In this document: piece after piece, positions 45,472-57,480 of the stretch | Numbering within the stretch: the stretch's first letter is position 1 | Layout of the letters: every line of letters starts with the position of its first letter | Notes under the pieces: model-generated | The model's database searches: none | Seen by the model: the letters and a program-made list of their open reading frames with translations, nothing else | Told to the model about the DNA's origin: nothing | Assembly (NCBI GenBank): GCA_021396245.1 | Contig: WNYE01000017.1 | Coordinates: forward strand, 1-64,000 | From: Sporothrix humicola | Taxonomy: Eukaryota; Ascomycota; Sordariomycetes; Ophiostomatales; Ophiostomataceae | Direction of reading: 5' to 3' | DNA: 64,000 bases | Translations under genes and position numbers: made by a program

Positions 45472-46294
45472 GGGAGGATGTGCGTATCTTCTTGGAACTA
45501 CGTCGTCTCAACTCGTCTGAGACATGCCTTTGATGTTTATGTTTTTTTGTTTTTGATTTTTGATGTCCCATTTGCGTTGTTTTGCCTTTTTTTGCGTGTT
45601 GTTGCTTCTTTCTCGATTAGACGAAGCGGGAAATGGAAAAGAAAAAAAAGTCGAAAATACCCCTCCTCCCTTTTCCCTACTGGCTGGATATACCCTGGCG
45701 CGCAATACCCCAAACTCCTCCAGTCATGGATATATGGATCTTTTGATGGACGACGATGCGTTGCTTTATACCTTCTTGTTGCTGCTATTTGCATTTTGAT
45801 GCTTTTGATGTTTTTATTTTATTGTCGCAGACATTATACACGTGGTGAACGCCGAGGGCGAAGATGACGAAGATGACGACGAGGACGGCGAGCTGTGGTG
45901 ATTGTGTTATTGCCGGGTTGCTTTTGTTTTTGTTTTTGTTCCTGCCATTTCTGTTCTATATCTTTTCCTCTCTATCTTTGCTTTTTCTCAGTTGGCGATG
46001 TCCGTTTTCAACGGATGAGCGAAAGCAATGCGCATGATATCCCTTTATGTCTATACCAAAAAGAAAAGACGCCTAGATTTTTGTTTGTTCCTTGACGAAC
46101 ACACCCCAACAGACGATGCAGTTTGGTTCCTTTTCGAGTGTGATGGTGACGCGGTGTGGTTTCTTTTGCTTTGAGTTGGTTTGACTTGCTTTATTTGCTT
46201 TGCAGTGCGGTACACGAAGATAGATACAAAAGTTGTCATTATTTACATGGCTATACAGGGTGATATATGATCTTTTTCTTCTGGCCCCTACAGC
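45472..46294. other. Convergent spacer KH gene/GST-kappa gene
   Basis: 0.8 kb tail to tail, T-rich, with TTTTTGTTTTTG runs near 45541-45556 and 45929-45940. It presumably contains both 3' untranslated regions; no gene is seen. Confidence 0.6.
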
Positions 46295-47191
46295 TCACAG
46301 CTTCCCCGACGACGACCCACCAAGAGTCACGTCCTGGTACGGCAGGCCGAGGAACTTGTACACAAAGTGGAAGCGGTCGCTGCCGAAAAAGGGCTCGCCG
46401 ATGCCGGCGTCGTTGGTCACCCACAGCCAGGGCGCGCCAAAGGCGCCGCGGTCCAGGGCCTCCTTGGTCGCCGCCGTCAGCTGGTCCTTGGCCAGCTGGG
46501 CCGTCGCGCCCGCCAGAATGGCGTCGACGTGGGCGGCCGAAAACAAGGGCTTGCCCGGGGAGCTCAACGAAGCCTTGCCTATAAAGTTGGAGGGGGCTTC
46601 GCGCAGGACCGCCTTAAGGACTTCGGCATCGCGCAGATCGGCGTTCTCGGGCGTCCAAAACCGGTAAAAGAGATAGTGGAATGTCGTTACGTACGCTTCC
46701 GTCGGAAAGTTGCGTTGGATGTAGTGCAAGGCCCGCAACGGAAGCAGAGTAAACGCGCGCTTCAGGAAGTCGGGCGGCGGGCGGATCTCGGTGACGTCGG
46801 CACGCTCTGCCGAGCGGCGCACATCGTAGATGCCGTACTTGGCCTTGCCCGGTAGGGTAAAGGGAGGCTTGTTGCCGGAGGCATTGTTGATGGCACCGAG
46901 CAGGACGGGGTGGTAGCTGGGATGTGAGTATGCGTTATCGATATTATATGAGGAGGGTGTTTACTTACACGACCTCTACTTTGTTGGCTGCGTAGATGGG
47001 TGCATCCTTGAGCAGCAAGCGGAGGGCAATGTAGCTGTAAAATGACGCTGTTTAGGTAAGAGTGTTAGCTGTGTGGACTGGTAGTATTTCAGGTCCTCCG
47101 TAGTCGTATGAGACGACAAGGAGCGAATCCTGCTGGAGGAGTCGAATGTAAGCTTACCAACGTCAAGGTACACGTCGATGCGGCCGCCCAT
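46295..47191 (-). CDS. Kappa-class glutathione S-transferase / DsbA-like isomerase family protein
   Basis: Exons 47158-47191, 46969-47047 and 46295-46916 encode 244 aa. The start MGGRIDVYLDVASFYSYIAL gives the thioredoxin-like first strand followed by the kappa-class serine loop (ASFYSY, equivalent to the SPYSW active-site region). VEVVYHPVLLGAINNASGNK and PPFTLPGKAKY follow, as in kappa GST and 2-hydroxychromene-2-carboxylate isomerase relatives. An all-helical insert follows, then FGAPWLWV and EPFFGSDRFHFVYKFLG, the conserved C-terminal glutathione-site blocks. Kappa enzymes act in mitochondria or peroxisomes; I see no clear targeting signal, and the last residues (SSSGKL) only loosely resemble a PTS1 tripeptide. 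The second exon must use the acceptor before CGTCATTTTACAG; the next CAG, 13 nt further, breaks the frame. Confidence 0.9.
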
Positions 47192-47987
47192 TTTCAAGCT
47201 CTGTTGTGGCGTTGTGTGAAGTATTTATGTGAACCTGTCAGGAAAAGCTTGTTGACGCAAGAACAGAGCTGTAAGACGCAATCCGGGCTGTTGGCGATGT
47301 TATCAAGAGATTACTCGAAAATGTATTTTGGATTTGTCGTCTGTCGAGATACATCCCTGGGTTTGACCTCTAATAGCTGGTAGTTTTAGGTGCTGTGGTA
47401 GGTAGCTCTAGCATACAAAAGCCGAGGTCCAGTACATTTGGGGAAGGGAGGGGAAGCATTCACATGGAGGTACTTTTTTAGGGGGTATGTCAATATGACT
47501 AATCATCCCGATTTCATGACATTCGACGGTCTATGTCAAGTTGGTTTTTGTTTTCTTTGAAGACGGTTTATTTTACATTAAAAGGAACTCTATTCGAGAT
47601 CTATTATTGTACAGAATGCCGATTGTATGTTCATTGAAGCTTCTGCAATTATCAGTGCTGCATCCTTCTGTAGAGTGAGCACTAAGACATGTGCCTTCCT
47701 TTGGAGACAGGCAACCTCCAATATCTCGCAGCGTTTTTATATGCTGCCAGGAATTCCTTAAACACAAAGGAAATAAATCCCCGTGTCCAGCATCGCGAGT
47801 CCCGCGGCTTGCCGTCCAGGCGCGGCCTTGTAGATTGTAGGCGGCGTCATCTGGGTGGCCTTCTATGGCGGCAAACAGAGGCAGACTCGGACCATATGTA
47901 GCCATGTATCTCGAGTCGAGTGTACTCCGTGGTGTAATATATTCTGCAGTGATATACGCAGAAAGCTTTTCATTCCACCCACCGCGC
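47192..47987. promoter_or_regulatory. Spacer upstream of the GST-kappa gene, downstream of SWC5
   Basis: 0.8 kb; AT-moderate, without a convincing frame. It should hold the GST-kappa promoter and the SWC5 3' end. A partial GTACTCCGT motif lies at 47922-47930. Confidence 0.55.
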
Positions 47988-49186
47988 TCACACCTTCCCT
48001 GCCATGCGTGCCCGCCGTGCCTCCTCTTCGCGCCGCATCTCGGTGCGCGCCAAAAACTGCTGCCGGTCCACAAACGCGCCCTTGGACTTGCCCGCGACGG
48101 CCAGCTCGTCCTGGATGCCCTCGCGGTCCACGAACCCGGCCCAGTCCATGCGGCTCTTTTCGACCGTCGTCAGCTTCTTGGCCTCTTGGCCTTGTTGTTG
48201 GGCCTTGAGGAGGGCCGCGCGCTCGCGGGCCTGGAGACGGGCTGCCAGCCCCAGATCCAGATCGGTGCGGGCGCCCAGCTGCACCTGCGACGGGTCGAGG
48301 ACGGGCTCGAAGGCGGAGCGGAACGCCTTGCGAGGCGGGAGGCGTTTTGACTGGTCGTCTTCGACGTCGCCCTCCTCTCCATCTCCGTTGGCCGCGCCGA
48401 CTGGGATAATCTCCACGTTGTCGGCCCCAACCTGCTCGAGGTACAGCTTGGCCTCTGCCGAGTCTCGTGCGACAATCTTTTCCTCCGTGTGCACCTGCCC
48501 GGCAAAATTGTACGTGCGCTTGATCTTGATCATTTCCGTGTGGTGCGACGATTTTGTCTTGGGCTTGCCGTCCTCTGTTGTGTCCTCCTCCTTCTTCTCG
48601 TTGTCGTCCCCGCCACCCCCTGCGGCAAACATGGCCGCCGATGCGAGAGACGAGAGGTCCGTTTGTGGTTGTGATTGTGGTTGTTGCTGCTTCGTCTCGC
48701 TCGATCCGCCGCCCATCATCTGGCTGAAAAGTGCGTCGACGTCGACCGTTACCGGGCCCTGCACCGCCGCCGCCCGCCGTTCTGCTTTTCTGCAAGTCGT
48801 CAGTCTATCTTCCCAAAATAAACCGTATAGGGCACAGTCACTCACTCGTTCGCTCGCTGGTTGCGCGTCTTGACAAAGCCGCCCACGCCTCCATCACCGT
48901 CCTCGCCATCGCCCTCGTCCCGCCGCCGCCGCTTCTTGCCCTTGCCGATGATGGCCTCGTCGCCAGAGTTTTCAAACCCCGCATCTTCAGCTTCGTCATT
49001 GTGGGCAGTCTTTCGTGCTGTCGTCGTCGTCGTCGTAGTAGTTTCTCTGTCTTTGTCTTCGTCCTCTTCGTCGGAATCGGCCACTGATGCCTGGTCCGCC
49101 ACGTTCTCCGGCGCAAAGTCCGAGTCCTCGGACGATGCGTAGTTTTCGTCTTCCATGACGATGTCGGCGTCTTCCGCGGGAGGCAT
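47988..49186 (-). CDS. SWC5: SWR1-complex protein 5 (BCNT family)
   Basis: Exons 48846-49186 and 47988-48789 encode 380 aa; the 56-nt intron has a GTGAGT donor. The N-terminal third is acidic and Ser-rich (YASSEDSDFAPEN, ADSDEEDEDKD) followed by a basic KGKKRRRRDEG cluster: an acidic histone-binding region and a nuclear localisation signal. A central linker with VTVDVDALFSQMMGG and MIKIKRTYNFAGQVHTEEK precedes the C-terminal BCNT domain (about 300-372): KKLTTVEKSRMDWAGFVDRE, GIQDELAVAGKSKGAFVDRQ and FLARTEMRREEEARR. This is the Swc5/CFDP1 signature. Swc5 stimulates the SWR1 remodeller to exchange H2A for H2A.Z. The gene is head to head with the glycosyltransferase-like gene. Confidence 0.95.
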
Positions 49187-49893
49187 TGTGCTGTTGTTGA
49201 GACGCGCAGCGTCGTGGTGTGTGCTGCTCGAATGTTGTCGTGGGGTTGAGTTGGTAGAAGTTTACTTTGAAGTCTTGTTAGCCTTGTAAATTTCATGACC
49301 GCTGACGGCACTGAGGAACACGCCAGCACGTTGGTTCAGCGCGTTGAGGGACCCACTTTTACGCACCAACAGGCGATGACTACTGCAGCCTTGCAGGCGC
49401 CGATGCGTAGTAAGTGAAAAGCCAAAAGCGGAGCTGCCCCTTCCAGCGCCAAGACCCCTGGGCCCTGTAAACTGTAACGAGCAGTGCCTGCCATTAACCA
49501 TAAGTGAGATACGGCAAGTGCACTGGACTGTAGCACAGCTTTCCCCTTTTGACAATCCCACGGCACAGCTCCTCACCTCCTGTCATCTTTAACAAAAGAG
49601 CGCAAAGTCGGCATTGGCCTCTTCACTTCTTCAGCTGGCCAGCACGATCTATCGACGTTTTGACACCTCGACGACCGACAATCGACGGCACGAGGCCTGT
49701 GAGGCCTTTCTTTTACGATTCCGACGCATTTCCTTCGCGGCACAACCCCCGACTGCAAAATGCAACGCTGCCACCCCTCGACTTAGAAAAAGACGCGACT
49801 TTCCCCAAACGTTTTCCCGAGACGAAGACCCCGGTCGGCCAAACACACTGAACCCTTCTCCATCTCCCGTCCTCCGACCCACGTGCAGCCGAC
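49187..49893. promoter_or_regulatory. Divergent promoter region SWC5/glycosyltransferase-2-like gene
   Basis: 0.7 kb head to head. I find no gene. The proximal 300 nt before 49894 is C-rich and stop-poor, consistent with a 5' leader. Confidence 0.6.
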
Positions 49894-52346
49894 ATGGACG
49901 CCGTTCAGGACCGCGTGCGCGGGACGGTGCAGTCGCTCTTCCTGAGTGACGTCGAGATGGGCAAGAAGGACGACGACCACCAGCGGCCACGAAACCGGAC
50001 AGGAAGTCATGGGAGCAACACTGGAGCGGCCTCCGTCCTCAACTCGGTGCGCGTCCACCCGCGCAAGTTTTTGAAGCGACTGGCCATTGGGTTGTTGGCA
50101 CTCTTTGCCGTCTACCTCTTCATAAAGAACATGCCCAGCGATCTGCCCGTGCGCGACCATCGACGGCCAGTCTACCACTCTGGACCTGGAGGCAGTAACA
50201 GTGACGCATCGCGGCCAGGACACCCGCGGAAACAGAGCCACCAGGGCCAGCCGCCGCCGCGGCCACCGGTGCCACCACCATACGGGAGCGAGGGAAACCA
50301 GAACCAAAACCAAAACGGAAAACCTCGGGCTCAAGTCCCGCCATCGGCTCCCGTGGCCCCAGATGTCCCGCCACAAGCTCCTCCCGCACCTCCCAATCCC
50401 CGTGCCTCGGCCATTGCCCCCATGGCCAACACCTACAACGGCCAGCTGCGCTTCCTCGAGCTGGCTGGCACACTCCGCAGTATCAGCAACACCCGCGGCG
50501 CGTTTATCGTCAACAAGAACGTGCTCTTTGCTGCCGGTAGTCTCAAGAGCATTGCCACGCTGCTGCCGCTGGCCTGCCAGATGGGCGCCGAGTTAAGAAG
50601 TTACGTGCATTTTGCCGTCATGAGCAAGAGCGAGATCAGCATGGCCGACCTGCAGCAGATCAACGGCATCGATCCGTCGTGCAACATCTTCTTCCACGGT
50701 ACGTTGGCGTAGCATGAAGATATATTATAATTATACATAATAGTGTGCTAACAGTTTACAGACGCACGACCCGAGTATGCCTCGATCTCGACCGATGAGC
50801 GGATGGAGAATGGTGTCGACGTTGCCATGTGTAAGTCGGGCCCCTTTTTATAATATCTTACAATATCATGCGGAATAACTCTAACACAAAACAGCCCACG
50901 TCCAACTTTATATGCACCCCCAGGCCATCATCATTGATGGCTCCAACGCCGAGGAAAACTACCTCAAGTCCGGCATGCGCACCCATGCAAAGTCCAGCCA
51001 TACAACCCTGATCGAGCTGCCCAAACGCGGCGCCCAGCGTCTTGCATGGCTTACCAAGCTCGACAGTGCCTCTCTGTCGAGCTGGAACAAAATCAGCATC
51101 GACATTCTGATCCACGCCTACCCAGGCGCTTCTGGCAGTCTGATTCGGCTGCTCAAGTCGCTGAGCGGTGCCGACTTTGGCGGCGGGTCCGTGCCGCATG
51201 TCACGATCGAGCTCCCGCAAAAGATCGACCCACCCACCGTTTCCTTTTTGGAGAATTTCCGCTGGCCACCCTCCGGATTTGCCGACGCCTCGGGCACAAA
51301 ACAGCTCTCCCTGCGCCACCGCATCCCCAAACACGGCGTCAGCGAGGAAGAGAGCGCCGTGCGTTTCCTCGAGTCGTTTTGGCCGACGCACCCGCGGGAC
51401 TCGCACGTTCTCGTCTTGTCGCCCCAAACCGAGCTCGCTCCTGACTTTTTCCACTGTAAGTGCCCTCTTCTCTACATTCATATGGCGACGTCACCCTAAC
51501 AGACCAGATATCAAATATGCCCTTCTCGAGTACCGCTACTCGAACCCAGCCTTGTTGCAAGAGTGGGACAAGCGCCTCTTTGGTATCAGCCTGGACCTAC
51601 CGCGCACTGGGTTGGATGGATCCTCGCCATTTGTACCTCCGCCGCCTCTGAAGAAGGCGGATGTTGCAGGAGAGGCTGCGGCAGCCGCCTCCGCCGAAAC
51701 CTCTTTCCTTTGGCAGGCACCCAACAGCAATGCCGTCCTCTTCCTCGGCGAACGCTGGGCCGATCTGCACCAGTTTACCGCCCAGCTCCTCGATGCCCAG
51801 CGCAGAGAAGCTGCCGAAGCTGGAGCCAACTCGCACGCAAAACCCTCCGCCAAGGTTGTGTCAAAAACATTCCCGGCCTGGCTCGAGTATGCCCTCCAGC
51901 TCTGCCAGGCTCGTGGGTTTTGGACTTTGTATCCCAGCGCCACGACTGCCAGCGCCCTTGCCACCGTCCACGACGAGCTCTACAAGCCGCCCGAGGAGTA
52001 CGAGGAGGATGTTCTAGCGGAAGCCGCCGCGGCAGGCAGCAACCCACGCTATACCGGCTCTGACGAGGTCAGGCTCGGCAGTAAAACCCTGTTGGAAGCC
52101 CTTCCACACCGGGGACGAAGCGGCGGCAAGACGATGGCGACCAGCGAAGGCGACGGCACGGGCCTGGCTCCCTTTTCGGACCTCCCTCTCCTCGCATGGG
52201 AGGGCAAGCCCGTCACGCTCAACGAGCTCAACGACCTATCCTTTGCCTATGCGACGCACTTCCGCCGCACCACGGGCGGCTGCAGCGAGGGCATGCTGTC
52301 CGTGCTGCTACCCGAGACGCTGTTCTGTACCGACATTGATGACTAG
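49894..52346 (+). CDS. Type II membrane protein, glycosyltransferase-2-like
   Basis: Exons 49894-50698, 50762-50830, 50895-51455 and 51508-52346 encode 757 aa. A short cytosolic part (MDAVQDRVRGTVQSLFLSDV) precedes one hydrophobic anchor (about 62-76, LAIGLLALFAVYLFI), preceded by basic residues, so a type II Golgi/ER orientation is likely. A Pro/Gly/Asn-rich stem (about 90-175) follows. The luminal domain begins YNGQLRFLELAGTLRSIS and has AAGSLKSIATLLPLACQMG, IDILIHAYPGASGSLIRLLK, HVTIELPQKIDPPT, SHVLVLSPQTELAPDFF, YIKYALLEYRYS and ETSFLWQAPNSNAVLF. This agrees with the conserved fungal group annotated glycosyltransferase 2; donor, acceptor and reaction are not known to me. DSHVLVLSPQTELAP may be the nucleotide-sugar region; there is no clean DxD. 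Phases of all four exons agree. Confidence 0.8.
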
Positions 52347-52648
52347 CCTGGAGTCCTTCTTCCTTATTCACTTTACTTGCTTCCCTTTCCTTGGCAAAGG
52401 ACATGACTGGATGATCTTTTCTGCAGTGGGGTCACTTTTTGGACAGAGCCTTGACATTTTTGTATTATTTCTTTTTTGTGTCATTTTGATTATTTCACGC
52501 AATATTGTAACGGTAGAATCTTGGGCGGATATAGGGACATAGACTCATTTGATTCAAATTTCAAGTCATTTCATTCAATATCATTAAAAGGCTGGAAAAG
52601 GTATCCAAAATGCGTGACAAAAAAAAAAGACGATAAAATCACACCAAA
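52347..52648. other. Convergent 3' spacer
   Basis: About 300 nt tail to tail between the glycosyltransferase-like gene and the DUF202 gene; AT-rich with an A run near 52619-52628. Nothing else is seen. Confidence 0.6.
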
Positions 52649-53552
52649 TCAACTCTGGTTCTCACTTATTTTGTTGACGACCAACAGCGTCACACAAGAA
52701 CCGAGAATAGCAAGGGCCACAGCGCCCATAATCTAGAAGTGTTAGAATGAGCGAGCAGTAATATAACCTGGGGAGATGTACGTACAGATTGCGTCTTCCA
52801 GCCGGACTGGACGATAGCCTGCCGTCGGCTGTATTTGTTGACAGTTTCTAAAGGTCAGCATGATTGCAATATTTTAACAGCATTTTGATACATAACTTAC
52901 TGATATAGTTGGCAACGCCCACAAACAGCGTTAGGACTGAAAGCAGCCAAAAAATAATGCCCAGTGGCCGAGCCATCTTCAGCTCCAGAGCCGACGGTTG
53001 GCTCTTAAGGTGGAAAGACAGGACAATAGCGACAGCCACAACGGCCATTGTCACAGAGAGACGGAGGTAAGAAAGGAAGGCTGACAGTCAGTAAGACTTT
53101 CGTAAAAATAAAAGGAGGTTGGAGCTTCACATACTTCGTTCGTTGGCCAAACCATCGCGCACATCACTGCTTGTGTTCTCAAACAGCAGCGGCCCAAACA
53201 GCGGCCAGATCCAAAATGCAGCCTCGCCCGCATAACCGTACGAGCCCAGCTCGCCCACCTCGACGGGCTTCGTCATCGCCGACAGCGGCACGCAGCACAT
53301 GTCGCCACACGTTGTCGAATCGTAGCAGTCGTCATCGGGGCCATCTTCGGTGTAATCGCCGTCGATACGTTGTGTCCGCTCGTCGGAGCTGTATCCCGAG
53401 CTATCGTCGTCATCATCGTCTCCTCGATCGCGCCGTACGTTCTCCTCGACATCGGGATATGCCGCAGCCGCGTTGGCGTGGTGGTGATGATGGCGGCTGT
53501 GTTGGCTGTGCCGACTATGTCGCGGCGCGACGCGGGGCATTTCAAGAGGCAT
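52649..53552 (-). CDS. DUF202-domain membrane protein
   Basis: Exons 53135-53552, 52901-53080, 52786-52847 and 52649-52732 encode 247 aa from MPLEMPRVAPRH. The soluble N-terminus (about 1-120) has a His-rich run (SRHHHHHANAA), a poly-Asp run (GDDDDDDSSGYSSDE) and Cys residues (DDDCYDSTTCGDMCC). Then FGPLLFENTSSDVRDGLANE leads into LANERTFLSYLRLSVTMA, the DUF202 signature, followed by three hydrophobic helices: VAVAIVLSF, PLGIIFWLLSVLTLFVGVAN and VALAILGSCVTLLLVV. A short basic loop (YSRRQAIVQSGWK) separates the second and third. DUF202 proteins resemble Vtc1, the membrane subunit of the vacuolar polyphosphate-making VTC complex, but lack a defined role; this is not VTC1 itself. The TTG-initiated extension to 53573 was not used. 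Confidence 0.88.
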
Positions 53553-55293
53553 CTTAACGTGTGAGCGTGTCAAAGATTCGTCGCGTGGATCCGTGGCGTA
53601 CTCGTGAATGGAGATGAGATGAAAGAGGAAACGCGGAATGCGGTTCGCGGAACATGGGAAAGTAGAGCAAGGTTAAAGTCGAAGTTCAAGCCCAGGTTCA
53701 GCCCGCTCAGAATGACGCCTTCTTACTCGCCGATGAGCCCAGCGAGCTTGTCTTTTGCCTTGCCTTCTCTTGCCTTTGCCTGCCCGGAGTTTAGCGACCA
53801 TTCGCTGCCTCTTGCCTGTTTTAGGGAGGTCCAGCCAGCCAATAGCGGTAACCGCGTGGGGGAAGGCGGGGAAAGGCTCGACCAGGCTCTGCCATTGTGA
53901 GTGTGCTAGCCTCAATTGCAACATTGAAAAAAAAAGTAAAAAGGTGACATGAAAAATTTCCAACCTCACTTCATTGGATGACTCTTCTTTCCACTGATTT
54001 TCAATTCTGATTTTCTCCGCAAAACGTCAGAGGATGTTGATAAAACCGATTGCTGGACTGGAGTAGAGTGCATCCTTCCAGTACTAGTTCATCGTTCTTT
54101 CCGAGTGAACTGCAAGATACGACCGCTAGTAGCTGGCACAAAGAACAGCACTGATAAGAGGAAGGGTCGACCGACTTCGACTCCTCAAGCAGCAAGACAC
54201 ACGGTCTTTGCTTCCGTATTGTACGATGTACGACGCAATATTATCTGAGATGGCAGGAACGATCGAATAGCAAGCCAGGTGACCAAGGCCGGCACACGGC
54301 AGGCACGATGCATGCTTGGTCCTCCGTGCAGTCTTTTCTTGCTCTGCATCGCTCCTGCCTGCCCACCGCCTACGGTGTAATGTTTAAAGATAAGCCGAGC
54401 TCCAGCCTTCTTTTTTACGTTCTTTTTAACCCTTTGGGGCAAGCAGGTCCGACCTAGCGGCCCCCTCAATGCAACAAGTGCAGCATGCTGTCAAAGGGTG
54501 GCGGTCAATTGGACGAGGGGCTAATTTTGGGGGACGGAACGATACTGAATGTAAATCATCAAAGAAGAAAGACAAGAAAAAAAAGCAGAGGAAAATAAAG
54601 ACAATGGGCGGCGAACGGCCTGGCCAGACCACGCCAAGCTTGGGAAGGAGGCAGCGGACTACCCATTAGCTCTTTCCTATTGATAACATACGGGGACGCC
54701 AGAAAGATGACCAACAAGTCTCTTTCCAAAGTCTCCTTCCTGAAGAGATTGGCCGATTGCGCTTGCAGCGGAGATTTAGTGGTGTAGGGAAGGTGCGCGC
54801 GAGCGACCCACGCCGTTCCCTTTTATTTTTCCCTGGCTTTATTTTATTTTCTTCTCCGCTGTGTGACTCCGTCATCCTGCATTGCAGCTCGACGTCTCTA
54901 CATCTCCCCGTGCTTTGCATTCAGCGCAGCCCGCTTTCCTTGTCACCTTGTCACCTTGCATCTCTACGCCTTTCTGTTGACCTTTGACCTACTGCAGATC
55001 CCTTGTCCGCTCTCCGCCATTGTGACTCCTCTGGCAATATTTTCTTGGCCCTCTTTTTCTGCCGTCTTTTTCTTTTCTGATTTCATGTGCAAAAAACAAC
55101 ATTGTGCTTCTTCTTTTCTTTCCATTCTTTCTTGACATTGATCTTGGTCTTTGTCCTTTACCAGCAGACAAAAGAAAAGCTTGCTAAGCTTCATTTATCC
55201 CTCCTCATTCACAAGGCTTCGTGCCTTCTCTTCCTTCGCCTCCCCCTCTTATCCTTATTTACTTTCCCGAACACCCCGAACCCCTCTACCACA
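53553..55293. promoter_or_regulatory. Divergent spacer DUF202 gene/MATE gene
   Basis: 1.7 kb head to head. No coding frame is convincing. From about 54830 to 55290 the plus strand is T/C-rich with CTTGTCACCTTGTCACCTTG repeats near 54940, resembling a promoter and 5' leader of the MATE gene. The frame before 55294 is open back to 55087 but without an ATG. Confidence 0.55.
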
Positions 55294-57480
55294 ATGGCTC
55301 CCGGTAGTCGGCCCATACCGACCGGCTCGCCGTCAACAGGCGCCCATCGTGAGTCAATTGCCGGTCTCGCCTCGTCTTTTGCTGCTTCCCTCGCCGATCC
55401 CTCGCCATTGGCACAGGAAGTCGTTGCCCGCGACATCGCCGAACTTACTCCGTCCGAAATCGAGGCCGAGAACCGCGCCGCAGCTTCGGCCCCTGCATCC
55501 TACCACTCGGCCGGCATTGTCCCCTACGCCGACGGCAACGACCAGGACGACATCGATACCGACTCTGACTCCGACGGCCCCGGCGCCAACAAAGGACCTT
55601 ATCTTTACCGCCGGCCCAGCGCCATTGCCTACGGAAACACCCGCCCTGTCCTGGGCGTTGCCGCCGCGAGCGGCCCAGCTCTGAGCAAAGTGGAGAAGCA
55701 AAAGTCCCGCGAGGCCGAGCGCAGCCTCCTCCGCGACAACCACCTGCTGCCGCCCAAGCACGCTTCGGCGTCGGGATCTGGTGGTCATGGAAGCTCCGGT
55801 TCTGGCGGCGGCGCTGGCGCGGACGACCGCAGCCAACAAGGCTTCTTTGGTCGCATGTACAAGAGCGTTTTTAGCACGCGGAGGCTAAAAGACACAGCCG
55901 AGGAAGAGCGGCGGTTACAGGGGGATGGCGCAGACAATGTGCCGACGCCAGGCGTACCAGACGAGCGGACAGCACTGCTTGCACCGGCAGCAGGAGCTCC
56001 GTCAGACGAGCCAGAGGCACCAACACACCTCAATGAGCAGTGGAACGCTGCCGTGGCTGCTGGTCAGATCCACACAACATGGCAGCGCGAGGCTAAGACG
56101 ATTGCCGTCTACTCGCGGTCGCTCATTATCACGTTTATGCTGCAGTACTCGATTAACATTACGGGTGTCTTTGCAGTCGGCCACATTGGCAAAGCTGAGC
56201 TAGGCGCTGTCAGTCGTATGTTTACTCCGTCCCTTCGCTGACATAGTCTTTCTTTTTACTAACCACGCCTTCCTTTAGTTGCTGCAATGACTGCCAGTAT
56301 CACCTTCTACGCACCCTGCCAGGGTCTCGCCACTTGTCTCGACACACTCTGCTCCCAGGCCTACGGCTCCGGTCATAAATTCCTCGTCGGTCTGCAGCTA
56401 CAGCGCATGTGCTGTTTCCTCCTGATTTTGTGCATCCCACTTGCCGGCGTGTGGATCTTTTCGGAGGATATTTTGGTGCCTTTGGTTCCCGACAGGGAGA
56501 TTGCTGCTCTTGCAGGCTTGTACCTGCGCATTTTGGTCATTAGCATGCCCGCCAGCGCCGTTTTTGAGTGCTCTAAGCGGTACATGCAGGCCCAGGGCTT
56601 GTTCACGGCTAACACCTACGTCCTGCTGTTCGCTGCACCCCTCAACATCTTCCTCAACTGGCTGTTTGTCTGGCAGCTCGAGCTCGGCTACATTGGCGCC
56701 CCCATCAGCGCCGTCATCACGCAGTGGGTGATGCCTCTGCTCCTCTTCCTCTACGTCTACTTTATCGACGGCTCACAGTGCTGGGGCGGCTTCACCTGGC
56801 GCATCTTCTCCAACTGGGGCCCCATGATCAAGCTGGCCCTGCCCGGCATGATCATGGTCGAGGCCGAGTTCTTTGCCTTTGAGATCCTGACTCTCGGCGC
56901 CGGCCGCTTCGGCTCGACGACGCTCGCCGCCCAGAGTATCCTGGTGACGCTCACCTCCACCACCTACCAGCTGCCCTTCCCCATGTCTGTCGCCGCCTCG
57001 ACACGTATCGCCAACCTGATCGGCGCCAAACTGCCCAGCGCCGCCAAGACGTGCGCCAACGTCGCGACGGTGGCCGGTGTTTGTTTGGGTATTTTCAACT
57101 GCATTTGGGTCTTTGCCTTCCGTTACCAAATCCCTCGTCTGTTCACCAACGACCCAGACGTCATTGCCATTGTCGCCCACGCTAGCCCGGTTGTTGCCGT
57201 CCTGCAAATCTTTGACGGCACGGCCTGCGTCGCCAGCTCCCTGCTCCGTGGTGTCGGCCGCCAGGAGATTGGCAGCTACGCCAACCTGTCTGCCTACTAT
57301 ATCATCGCCCTACCCATCTCCTTCTTTACGGCTTTTGGTCTCGGTTGGGGCCTGCCGGGCCTGTGGGCCGGTGTCGGTATCGGCTTGATGCTCGTCACCA
57401 TTGCCGAGTACGCCTACCTGTACTCTTACAACTGGAACCGTGCCGTGGAGGAGGCCGAACAGCGGAACCTGTCTGGTTAG
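55294..57480 (+). CDS. MATE-family multidrug/metabolite efflux transporter
   Basis: Exons 55294-56215 and 56279-57480 encode 707 aa; the 63-nt intron has CTAAC before its TTTAG acceptor. A long cytosolic N-terminus (about 1-265) is Ala/Ser/Gly-rich with acidic and basic patches (QDDIDTDSDSDGP, KVEKQKSREAERSLL). The membrane part starts at TIAVYSRSLIITFMLQYSIN and contains about 12 hydrophobic segments in two six-helix halves. Family motifs include GLATCLDTLCSQAYGSG, PLNIFLNWLFV, GYIGAPISAVITQW, LPGMIMVEAEFFAFEILTL and SVAASTRIANLIGA. These match fungal MATE proteins (yeast Erc1 type), which exchange protons or sodium for organic cations or metabolites at the plasma or vacuolar membrane. The N-terminal extension is long, as in other filamentous fungi. 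Substrate unknown. MAPGSRP is the first in-frame ATG. Confidence 0.94.

Noticed and set aside
55087..55293. In-frame N-terminal extension of the MATE protein
   Set aside because: It contains no ATG; the open frame starts with GTG and the sequence is T/C-rich like a 5' leader.
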